Shown here in pieces: positions 1-10,061 of a stretch of 64,000 nucleotides of DNA (within the stretch, counting starts at the first letter, position 1; each line of letters starts with the position of its first letter). Both the position numbers and the translations under genes were made by a program. The stretch spans positions 632,501-696,500 of the forward strand of contig JAGUCH010000002.1 of assembly GCA_019096065.1 (NCBI GenBank), in the 5' to 3' direction. The DNA is from Paracyclopina nana. Taxonomy: Eukaryota; Arthropoda; Copepoda; Cyclopoida; Cyclopettidae. The notes under the pieces are model-generated. The model did not search any database. It was not told where the DNA came from and worked only from the letters and a program-made list of their open reading frames with translations.

Positions 1-292
1 GGGAGTGTCTGGCTTGACCGGTCAGGGTATGGACAAGTTCCTGGATGAGTTGAGTCATTATGCAAAAATCCTTTGCGATTCAGACTGTCCAGGATTGACA
101 AGAGACCGCCATGTGTTGCATGTGACCAAGGCATTGGAATTCCTGCTCAAATTCCTGGAGAATGAACAGGACTTGCTCATCGGTGCGCACTTTTTAAGGC
201 GAGCCGTGCAAGAAATCGGCCACATTTCCGGCAAGGTGAGCTCGGACAAAATCCTTGATGTCATTTTCGCGGACTTTTGCATAGGCAAATAA
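1..292 (+). CDS. GTPBP3: GTPBP3/MnmE-type tRNA modification GTPase, C-terminal part (5' truncated by window)
   Basis: This is the last exon of a homologue of bacterial MnmE (GTPBP3 in animals), which acts in mitochondria with MTO1 to install 5-taurinomethyl- or carboxymethylaminomethyl-uridine at the tRNA wobble position. The frame begins at base 2 and ends at TAA 290-292. The visible part starts at the SGLTGQG segment (G5-type loop of the G domain) and continues through the C-terminal helical domain. It ends in FCIGK, the family's signature C-terminus, whose cysteine lies near the active site. The start and G1-G4 motifs lie outside the window. Identification rests on the SGLTGQG and FCIGK motifs together with the helical spacing between them. 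No intron is visible in this portion. Confidence 0.87.
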   Translation, partial: GVSGLTGQGMDKFLDELSHYAKILCDSDCPGLTRDRHVLHVTKALEFLLKFLENEQDLLIGAHFLRRAVQEIGHISGKVSSDKILDVIFADFCIGK

Positions 293-2687
293 ACAATTTT
301 AAAAAATGAGGTTTAGAGTTTTGGCGGAAAGTTGCGAAATTGTCCTTGCAATTTGACAGGTGGCACACCGGCCTCATTTTCGAACCGAGCTATTATTTTT
401 AAGGCGCTCAATCAAAATAATAATATGTTTTTCACGGAATTTTCATCGCATAAAAAATAAAATAAAATGAGGTTATTTCATGCTTTATTATTTTGATATG
501 TATTATTTTAATTCAAAAGGGGGAAATTTTCCAGCTTTGAATTGTGATGTAGGTGAAAACGCTTGATCGGGCAAGAGTCGGTCCGATTTTCGGGTATTTG
601 AAGGGACGCTACGCGAAAAGAGAAGAGGCCCGTTCTGTTTAGAGTCAGGCTAGTTAAAGCGCACACTTTAGTCACAAAAATCACTCTTCTTCTTCTGCTA
701 CATGCGAAACATTTTCTAACAAGTGTGAAAAGGCGAAAATGCAGAGCTGAAATTCAGTTTTCCGTCAAATCCCACGGCTCCCGCGCGGATCACAGGTAAG
801 CTGTTGCCATTTCGCGACTTTTGGCAAAAATTCAAAAACTCACTTAAAAAATCATAACAAAGCGAAAATTGTCATCATTTTCCCATTTTAAGTGCTTATG
901 GAGCCATTTTTGCATACTTTACTGCATGAATTTATTGAAATTAGTGACATTAATGAATTCATTGATGTTTCCAGAGTTTTAGGGTAAAAAGTTGAAATTG
1001 ATTAATGTTGATTTATGAGATAACTGTCCTTTTAGTGGAGATCCAGATAAAGGGAGAAATTGTCTCACAACTGACGTTGAAAGTGCCAAATGGCTGCTGC
1101 ACTTTTTATCCCAACTGTTGACAGCATCATCACCATTGGCAAAAGTTGGGCAAGCCTCACATTTCACATTTTTGACAGAATATTTAAAAAGTGTCATGCA
1201 ATTTTACTAAAATCAAACATGTTCAATGTTCCTACTTGCAAATGTCAACAAACCTTGAAATGCTACCAAATTTGCACTTGTCCACATTGAATGAAATGCT
1301 TGAAAAAAAAATACAGCTTTTTTCACAACTAAATTAACATATATTCAAAACCTGGATTTAATATTTTAAAGCTGAATTTTTTATAAGTTGATTTTTAAGA
1401 ATTCAAGTTTCTGCCTAATTCAAATTTTAGGCAATGTTAAACTTAGTTCAAGGAGCATTTTGGAGTTTGGCTATTTTTGGCTGAAATAAGAAAATGTTAG
1501 GCATCTTTTGCTCCATAAAGAGTCTTTATTGAAGCAGGTGAAATCTTAGCTAGTTCATGACTCTTTACAAGTTCAACATCATGAAGAAGATTTCACCCCG
1601 GAAGATAAAGAAATTTGCTGCTTGAAACAACAACAACTGTAAAAGAGGTTTTTTCCTGGCTATTTGGAATTGTCATGCAACAACAAAAAAAACAGCTGTT
1701 TTGTTCTCCCCTTTTAATTTTAGAATCATGAAAATGTGGTAAGTTGTGAGATCATTTGTGTTGTACATGTGTCACACTTTGGCAGCTGAGCTAGTTAGTG
1801 ATTTAATTTGATTTATTTGCTGCTTGATCAAATTGCATGCCACTTGCCTTGATGAAAATAATACACATATATTTTGGACAATTTCACCAAATTCACATCG
1901 AGTTCAGATTTTCCCATAAAATGGCTGAGGGCTATTTTCATTGTCTTGTCATAGATTGTTTTAAAAATGGCTGCTGCACTTTTGCCAACTTTTATTATGG
2001 CTGTCATTTTCTCATCAAAGTCTCTTATTACACCTTTGTTATAGGCAGCAATTTCAAATTGAAGTTTTCTAATTCTGGTCAAAGAAAATAAATATATTAG
2101 GGGTATTGTAATTGTTTTTAACTTGATAAAAATTATATATGTTACTTAATTATTTTAACTATGTTGGAAGATTATAATCGAACTGTTCATAACTTTATTG
2201 TTTTAAGTATTAGTGGACCTTCATTAGTCCTTTTAAAATAGATATCACAATGAGTCATTACCTTGTTAGGCTTTGTAGTGATGATCTTCTATTAAGATAA
2301 AAAAACTTGATAAATTTTGGAATTTCCCTAGATGTATCTAACATAACGTTTTTGATACTTATTAATGTTGCTTAGCAATAATAAATAATAAATGATATTA
2401 TGTCTCTTATTCTCCTGAAAAATGTCAAATCAACTATTAATACATTACATACTCTATGCTCTAAAGAAGTATTTCATTAAGAAAATTACTTAACCTAGCA
2501 CATGTAAGCGATGAGTTAACACGCAGCGCCATCTATTGCCAAACAAGTAGACCAAAACAAAAACGTTTTTTCCAGGTTGAAGTCAATCCCGAGGCAAAAA
2601 GACAGCCAATAAACATAATGGCGGATTCTCTAAGCAAACAGCTGTGATAAAATAACATTACTTACATTGGGGCAAAACAGAAAAACC
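293..2687. other. Intergenic region upstream of the GALNT gene
   Basis: No convincing coding exon is seen. A CAG|GTAAGC splice-donor match follows base 795, so 600-795 could be a non-coding first exon of the downstream GALNT gene or of another transcript. This is inference only. The rest is AT-rich. Open frames on both strands at about 1828-2091 mirror each other and show no family similarity. Confidence 0.4.
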
Positions 2688-5600
2688 ATGTTGAAATCCC
2701 TTGGGCTTCGGTGTCGTAGGCACACCTGCAAAATCATCTTGCTCACTTCGCTAGCTTGGTGTGTGCTTGACTTGGTCATCTTACTTAGCTATTCAGATTG
2801 CTCCAATGGCATTGGTTGGGGCTGCCCCAATGGCAACAACAATAACAATAATGTCAACAATTTGGCACCTGGCAAGAGAGGTGCGCTGCAATATGCCCAT
2901 CAGGTGCCCGACTCTTCGCAGGTGTCCCAACGGGAAGGGTACAAGCAGGTGGCCTTAAGAAGGTGGAGTCCTGCACCTGTGGTGCCCAAAAACCCTGGAA
3001 GCCCTGGAGAAATGGGCAAAGCTGTGCATATCCCTAAAGAGCGCGAAGAGGAGCGCAAGGAAAAGTTCAAGATTAACCAGTTCAATCTTTTGGCCTCTGA
3101 GATGATCAGGCTTAACCGGTCCTTGTCGGACGTCCGCTTAGCAGCGTAAGTTAAGCTTCTCTAGGTTTAACCGGTTTTACTCGCTAGTTAATTCACTGAG
3201 CTGATTTTGTCGGCTTTTTTGCAACCCTGTGATGTCACACCATGGCTTTTCAGCAAGTTCATTTTGCTTAGTTAATGGGTCACAGTTTGTAAAATTTGCC
3301 TTGCTGCTTCTCCGGAATGAGAAGGTATCGTACAAATTGCCCTTGGTGAGCAGGATAAAACCTTGCCTCAGTATTCACTTCGCTTACACACAGTTTAATA
3401 ATCAACTTGGTTTCATAAACTCACCTTTGTTTTTTACTGAGAAGGTTTTAAAATTGCCCTAGGTGTGTAATTGAAACCAAGCTGAATCATGATCCGAGCA
3501 AAGCGAGGTGAATAGTGGGTCGAGGATTTAATTTACTCACCAAGGGTATTTTTCATGTTACCTTCTCAGTCCGGAGAAGCAGCAAGTCAAATTTTATTAA
3601 CTGTGGCCAATTTTCCGAGCAAAATGAACTTGCAGAAATGTCATGTTGTGACATCACATGGTTGCAAAAAAGCTGACACGATTGGCCAAGTGAATTTACT
3701 TGTGAGTGAAGCTGGTTACATTTATTAAAATAATATAAAATATAAAAAAATGACGTGCGAAGCAAATATCAAAGTAATGAGATTTATTCATCGACTCTCC
3801 AATTCCAATTTGAGTGGAGAAGATAAAGCGAAGATTTGCCTTTTCGCTTTCAGGTGCAAGACTAAGTCATATCCGGATTTGTTGCCCACAACAAGTGTGG
3901 TCATTGTGTTCCACAACGAGGCTTGGACCACATTGCTGAGGACTATTCACTCCATCATTCTAAGATCTCCAAGAGATCTCCTGGAAGAAATCATCCTGGT
4001 GGATGATGCTTCTGAGCAGGAGCATTTAGGCAAACAATTAGAGGACTATGTGGCCACTTTATCAGTGCCAGTCCATGTCTACAGAACTGGAGAGAGATCA
4101 GGTATGATTTAAATGGTAATAAGCATTGACTTAAATTATCTATTATGTTCTCTCTGCAGGCCTTATAAGGGCTAGGCTGTTAGGAGCCAAGCATGTGAAA
4201 GGATCTGTGATCACATTCCTTGATGCTCACTGTGAATGCACTGAAGGTTGGCTTGAGCCTTTACTAGCTGAAATTGCCTCCAATCGGAAGGCAGTGGTGT
4301 GCCCAATCATCGATGTCATCTCTGATGACACCTTTGAATATGTCACAGCCTCTGACATGACTTGGGGAGGCTTCAATTGGAAGCTCAACTTCAGATGGTG
4401 AGGCTTGTTTTTCATGCTCTGTCAATAAGGCAAAAATCTGCTTAAAATTGACATTCTGCACAATCCGGATTACAACAGATTCAGTATACCTTTGCTCCAC
4501 ATGGAGAAAACCAGATCAATCTGCTTCATAATGAATTTGATCTGAGTTTGCTTAGCTGTGCGAAAAAAGCCATGAACCCTTGCAATTCCTTCTCAACATC
4601 TATTCACAAGGCAAATTTCATAAATATCATTTACAATCAAATGGACATTGAAATGTGACAAACTGCATGATTTGCTAGATTACTACAAAGGAAAGCTTTT
4701 GCTTAGCGATGGCTGTGCCTCACCTGTGCACAAAAAGCAATGAAACCTTAATTGATGTTTCTGACTCTTTCGCTCTTTTCAGCAAGCAAATCTGTTCAAC
4801 ACCGCTTAAGTCAATAATATTATTTAACCAGTTATACTCGCAAGTTAATTCACTTTGCCAATCGTGTCAGCTTTTTTTCATCCCTGTGATGTCACAACGT
4901 GGCATTTTGGCAAGTTCATTTCAATCGGAAAATATGTAGCAGTTAATTAAATTTGACTTGCTGCTTCTCCGGACTGAGAAGGTAACATGAAAAAAGCCCT
5001 TGGTGAGTAAAATAAATCCTCGACCCACTATTCACCTCGCTTTGCTCGGATCAGGATTCAGCTTGGTTTCAATTACTCACCTAGGGCAATTTCTACATTG
5101 TTACTCTTTCAGTCCCTAAACACAGTTAGTTAAATACTACTACTTGCTGCCTTTTGCGAGTCAGAAAGTAACATAGAAATTGCCCTAGGTGAGTTGATGT
5201 AACCAAGCCGAATCTTGAACTGAGCGGAAGTTAGGTGAATAGTGAGGCAAGGTTTTATGCTGCTCACCAAGGGCAATTTTTACGATACCCTCTCAGTCCG
5301 GAGAAGCAGCAAGTCAAATTTCACTAACTGCGAAATATTATTCGAGCAAAATGTTCTTGTCGAAAAGCCATGGTGTGACATCACAGGGTTGCAAAAGAGC
5401 TGACACAATCAGCAAAGTGAATTTACTCGACAGTACAACCGGTTACTATGTTTAAGTAATTACCTAGGTATCGAGTGCCTCAGAGGGAGATGGATCGAAG
5501 GGGAGGAGACAGATCTCAGCCTTTGTTCACCCCAGCCATGGCTGGTGGCTTGTTCTCCATTGACAAGGATTACTTTTACGAGATTGGCTCCTATGATGAG

Positions 5601-8600
5601 GGCATGGACATTTGGGGTGGAGAGAACCTCGAAATGTCCTTCAGGGTGAGTATAACCAAGTGTTTGTGATTATTCGAGCTAGGCCAATGATCCCAAGTGG
5701 CAACTAGGTATGGCAATGTGGAGGAACCCTAGAAATTGTGCCCTGTTCACATGTGGGCCATGTGTTCAGAGACAAATCACCCTACACCTTTCCTGGTGGG
5801 GTGGCCAAAATTGTCAACAAAAATGCTGCCAGGGTAGCTGAAGTTTGGATGGATGAGTGGAGGGACTTTTATTATTCAATGAACCCAGGTTAGGACTGCT
5901 AACTAACAGAGCTAACAACTAACCAAAAGTGTTTTTGAGTGCTGTTTGTGTTTCCAATGCTTCTAGTGTAATAACCATCACTCTTTTCTCACAACTTGTG
6001 TGCCCAACACTCTGTTGTTAGAGCCTCCATTATTAGCTATCAATAATCACTAGTCCACTGTTCATCTGCGAAAAAAGACCTTTTAAGGAAAAAAACTAAC
6101 TTGCTTCAATGTCAGTAATTTAATGAATGCTTCATGACCTTGCTTTGGGTGCCTTTACCTGGTCCTACTACAGACCGCTTTTGGTCCAACTGTGACTGAC
6201 CTTACCTGGTCCTACAAGTCAGATAGTACTTTGAGCTACCATCATGACAGACATGTTCCTGTTAAAATACTATTTTTATTAAAACAAGGTATATTTTCTT
6301 TGGTTTGTAAAAAGCCACTTTTCATCGAAAAAGAAATCCTATCAGACATAGGTATTTACTCTGCTAGTAGGACATAGAAAGATCTTACTTGTAGTACCAA
6401 GTTCAATCTAACTTGTAGTACCAAGTTCAATCTAACTTGTAGTACCAAGTTCAATCTAACTTGTAATACCAAGTTCAATATAACTTGTAGGACCAGGTTC
6501 AATATAACTTGTAGTGCCAAGTTCGATCTAACTTGTAGTACCAAGTTCAATATAACTTGCAGGACCAAGTTCAATCTAACTTGTAGTACCAAGTTCTTTA
6601 TAACTTGTAGTGCCATGTTCGATCTAACTTGTAGTACCAAGTTCAATATAAGTTGTAGTACCAAGTTCGATCTAACTTTTAGTACTTTTAAAATCGACTT
6701 GATTTGTAGGACCAAGTTCGACCTGATTTGTAGGACCAGGTAAAGTCTGCCACAGAAAAACCAGTTACACTGCGTCACTGTACAACCAAGGACCTTGTAG
6801 GTCCAGGCTCTCTTTCGGTATACTTCTCATATTAGCTCACCAATTACCTTTTTAATGAGACCTTCAACTGTCTGATCTGCGTTCAGTTTGCTAGACTGAA
6901 ATTCACCTGAGTAGGTGCAAGTTTATTTGTGTATTACCAAGCTTTTCTGCCAATTCGCAGATGAACAATGCTTCTGTACTAATACATTTAGTCCACCTTA
7001 ACTTGGGAGCTTTGTAGATCAAAAGTAGGAGCAGATCTTAGTAGGACACTAGCTAGCTTAGAACATTAACCAGTTGTGTAGTAGGGTGATGGTGGTAACA
7101 TTTGCCTTTCAGGTGTGGATGTGTGGTGGTGAACTGATGATTGCCACCTGCTCACATGTGGGCCATGTCTTCCGAAAGTCCACCCCTTACACCTTTCCTG
7201 GGGGGACCTCAAAAATAGTTAACCACAACAATGCCAGACTGGCTGAAGTCTGGCTAGATGAGTGGAAAGAGTTCTATTTTAGCATCAACCCAGGTTAATT
7301 TAAACATCAACCAAAACTCAAGCATGCCCCTGTTTGTTTATGTAAAGAAACTTAGTTAGTGGTTATAGAAGCCTTTTTACTCTTCTTCCATACCTTTTTT
7401 TTCTTAAACACACTCACACTTATATTAATGCACTTACAATTGGAAACAAAAGATTGTTTGGCTTTTTTTCAAAGTGTTGGCTTCTTTTCTCTTCAAGGAG
7501 CCAGAAATGTGGACATTGGAGACCTGACTGCCAGAAAAGAGCTGAGGAAGAACATTCAGTGCAAGTCTTTTAGATGGTACCTGGAAAATGTCTACCCTGA
7601 ATCACAAATGCCCCTGGACTACTACTATCTTGGAGAGGTAAGTAAAGTACTTTACATACTTGGCAATATAAAGTCCCTTCAAGACTACTTCATACAATAT
7701 GCAGAGTTTCAAGCAGTTTTAAGAACATAATTTCAGGGTTTTGCATTTTACAGAGGGACATAAACTAAATTGCTCACAACTTGACAAGCCCCAGTGGGTG
7801 TACAGTTTATGTCCCTCTGTAAAATGCAAAACCCTGTATTTCTACAATCTTGGAGAGGTAAGTAAAGTACTTTTCTTCAATTTAAAGTACTTTACATACT
7901 TGGCAATATAAAGTCCCTTCTAGACTACTTTATGCAACATAAAGAGTTTCATGCAGTTTTAAGAGTAGAATTTCAGGGTTTTGCATTTTACAGAGGGACA
8001 TAAACTTTACACCCACTAGGGTTTGTAAAGTTGCCAGCTGTAATTGTTTTATTTTATTTTCAGATTAAAAATGATGGCACTCATAATTGCCTTGATACCA
8101 TGGGTCATAAAAGTGGAGAAGAAGTTGGCCTCAGTTACTGCCATGGCCTTGGTGGAAATCAGGTGAGATCACAACATCAGGCGAAACCAGGGATATTTAA
8201 GCAGCAGCTTTTCATTTTAGGTATTTGCCTATACCAAAAGGCAGCAAGTGATGTCAGATGACAATTGCTTGGATGCTGCCACACCCGACGGACCGGTTAA
8301 GCTTGTCCGCTGCCATGGCATGGGTGGAAACCAAGCATGGGTTTATAATGAAGACGTAAGTACATAAATTCGAGCGGAGCGACTCCTCTTTAAAAAAATA
8401 TATAGTAAATCCAAAATTGCTGTGCAACATTGTTAAAAATCAAAATATAAAGCAAATCCCAAGCATTAAATTGCTATGCAACATTATCAAAAAAGAAATA
8501 AGCAGATAAACCAGTTTTTCTTTTCTCTGCAATGTTGCTAAAAATATGCAAATTTTTAACCAAACTCAGTCCCTAAAAATTTCCGTTGAGTAACTTTTAG

Positions 8601-9049
8601 CCGAAAATAGATGCTAAAAATGTGATAAAATGTTAAATAGAAGGTTTTGTCCTAAAACTGCATAGAGCTTTTTGTTTATTTTCAAATTTCCCCACTCCGC
8701 TCGAATAATCTGCGGCGGCAAAGCGCCGCTCCCCTGCACTAGGACGCCTAACCAAATTTGAAGTTAGATACAGTTTAGGGCTACTTAAGCAATTTTCCCC
8801 ATTTTTGGCCCAATGCAGCTACAAATAAAGGCTAGGTGATGCTGCTCGGTTAATCCAAGGCATATTGACTTTGGACGTCCAAATGCATGTTTCCTGTTTC
8901 AGGACAAAACGATTCGCCACATGAACACAAACAAATGCTTGACAACGCAGAAGAACAACCCGAGTAGCCCAAAATTGAGCGACTGCCAGCCTAATTACAC
9001 CTATCAGCAATGGATTATGGGCTCTAAATTCAAGTGGCAAGCTAATTAA
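2688..9049 (+). CDS. Polypeptide N-acetylgalactosaminyltransferase (GALNT/pgant family, GT27) with two alternative exons 5
   Basis: This Golgi type II enzyme transfers GalNAc from UDP-GalNAc to Ser/Thr and so starts mucin-type O-glycans. Exons: 2688-3145, 3854-4101, 4160-4397, 5468-5645, then either 5708-5888 (5a) or 7113-7293 (5b), 7498-7637, 8064-8162, 8221-8355, 8903-9049. With one exon 5 the CDS is 1824 nt, giving 607 aa, typical for the family. The signal anchor is at about residues 14-35. The GT-A domain starts at about 153; the metal-binding DxH (DAH) is at 257-259, WGGEN is in exon 4, and CSHVGHVFR is in exon 5. Exons 7-9 encode a ricin-type lectin domain with CLD and QxW-like repeats. 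ATG 2688 is chosen because it immediately precedes the basic and hydrophobic anchor. Introns 1 and 3 carry related inverted-repeat elements, and the 5a-5b intron holds a minisatellite. Confidence 0.93.
3169..3718. mobile_element. Inverted-repeat element (MITE-like), GALNT intron 1
   Basis: Long imperfect terminal inverted repeats run from an AACCGGTTTTACTCG-like end, through GTGATGTCACACCATGG, and back through GTGACATCACATGG to a GCTGGTTA end. It has no coding capacity. A related copy lies at 4825-5445 and a partial relic at 13768-13945. The boundaries are approximate and no target-site duplication was resolved. Confidence 0.65.
4825..5445. mobile_element. Second copy of the same inverted-repeat element, GALNT intron 3
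   Basis: The ends (TAACCAGTTATACTCGC at left and ACAACCGGTTA at right) and the subterminal GTGATGTCAC / GTGACATCAC arms match the intron 1 copy. The interior is itself palindromic, with TCACCTAGGGCAA and TTGCCCTAGGTGA. Because each copy is largely self-complementary, the two copies could also pair with each other across exons 2 and 3. Confidence 0.65.
5708..5888 (+). other. Alternative exon 5a of the GALNT gene
   Basis: This 181-nt exon encodes residues about 375-435, from VWQCGG through CSHVGHVFR and PYTFPGG to MNPG. It starts in phase 0 after a TAG acceptor and ends in phase 1 before GTTAGG. Its length and phases are identical to exon 5b, so either one closes the frame. Including both (362 nt) would shift it. 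The segment corresponds to the flexible loop over the active site of GalNAc-transferases. Confidence 0.85.
6382..6740. repeat. 24-bp minisatellite between GALNT exons 5a and 5b
   Basis: About 14 imperfect tandem units of CTTGTAGTACCAAGTTCAAT followed by CTAA (24 bp) are present. Variants GTAGGACC and GTAGTGCC become commoner towards the right end. Related ACCTGGTCCTAC words occur just upstream at about 6155-6220. Open frames through the array simply reflect the repeat unit length being divisible by three. Confidence 0.9.
7113..7293 (+). other. Alternative exon 5b of the GALNT gene
   Basis: This 181-nt alternative to exon 5a encodes [22 protein letters not shown] and ends INPG. The acceptor is TTTCAG and the donor GTTAAT. 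It keeps the catalytic HVGH, but roughly a third of the other positions differ from 5a, including WM for WQ and KST for DKS in the loop. It is intact and free of stops, so it does not look like a decayed duplicate. Confidence 0.85.
7621..8006 (+). repeat. Local duplication of the exon 6 3' end plus intron, with nested inverted repeat
   Basis: Segment 7621-7767 contains the last 17 nt of GALNT exon 6, its GTAAGT donor and 130 nt of intron. It is repeated at 7841-8006 with a small insertion. An arm reading GGGTTTTGCATTTTACAGAG occurs at about 7736 and again at about 7976, and in reverse complement at about 7806-7834. The second donor at 7858 is therefore a decoy copy of the genuine one at 7638. 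Confidence 0.85.
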
Positions 9050-10061
9050 TTAACCAATTAAGCCCCTTCTCCCTTTGCCTGTGATAGCTTCTTTGTGGGC
9101 TCAAAAATGTTCCCCTATGATCCATTTTTTCCTTTTTTTTTTAGTTTTTTGACTTCTCACTCCCTTTTTAAAAAAATCATCTTTTAGCAGCCATATCAAC
9201 AGTTATTATTATCATTATATAAAAGCTACTATACCACAATATTACAAGATGAATCATCTTTGCAACCTTGTTTTTATTGAAATTTTTTAGTGCCAATACA
9301 CTGAGAGCATTCTGATTAATTGTAGGTTTGTGCCGTGATACACTGTGAAATACATTCCAAAATTACATTGTTGTCCTCTAATGAGCAAAAAGTGAGAAGA
9401 TTCCCATTAAAACTTAATTCATCATAGTTCTCTCTTAAATTGAGGTAGAGGTGACAAACACACACAGATATTGACATGAATTATTGAATTTGTGGGGCAA
9501 AATTGTCCAATTTTAAATCCTGCCAAAAAAGGAATTCACATAAGTATCATAACAATAACGTTGATGTAGGGCGATCCTAGCGGCCTTTATTGGCAACATC
9601 TGGGAGTCTCAGCTGACACTGCTAGCGAAAAAACACTGAGTTATCACGTTATTGCGACTTGAGAAGTAGTTCGAAAAAAAGGCCCAAGCAAATTGGTGCA
9701 ATCAAACTTATGGTATTAAACTACGGTGGTTTTAAGCCTGCAATAGCCATTACATAATTAATATCAAGAATATCGAGTCCAACATCAGTAAAATAAAAGT
9801 AACAATTTTCTATAATTTTTCACCCTAAAGAATTGGCCCGACTCATCAAAACGAAACATGATTTTGAACTCAACTCCCAAGTGTTTCTTCAAAAATGTCA
9901 GTAGATGGCATGTCTTTGTTATGATACTGTTGTCTATAGCTGCTTTTTGCTGATCAAAACTATTTCATAGTTACATAACTTATATCAGCTCAAAGGCTTT
10001 AAAACAGGATTTTGAAAACATCAATTTGACAGATACTTGTTTCATCATCACAATTGTTACT
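9050..10061. other. Intergenic region between GALNT and nuclear receptor 3' ends
   Basis: This holds the convergent 3' flanks of the two genes and one copy of a short inverted-repeat transposon (9543-9928). No coding exon is seen. Confidence 0.6.
9543..9928. mobile_element. Short non-autonomous element, family with AGTATCATAACAA ends, copy a
   Basis: The terminal inverted repeat is AGTATCATAACAA at left and TTGTTATGATACT at right. Internal landmarks are GCGATCCTAGCGGCCTT and CAACTCCCAAGTGTTTCTTC. It has no coding capacity. Further copies lie at 13967-14376 (inverted) and 16566-16938. The size (about 370-410 bp) and multiple dispersed copies fit a MITE. Confidence 0.8.

Noticed and set aside
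1828-2091. Mirror-image 84-aa frames on both strands
   Set aside because: No homology, no splice context, and both frames end together; judged chance.
6356-6778. 140-aa minus-strand frame rich in LVLQVRLN
   Set aside because: It is a translation of the 24-bp minisatellite.
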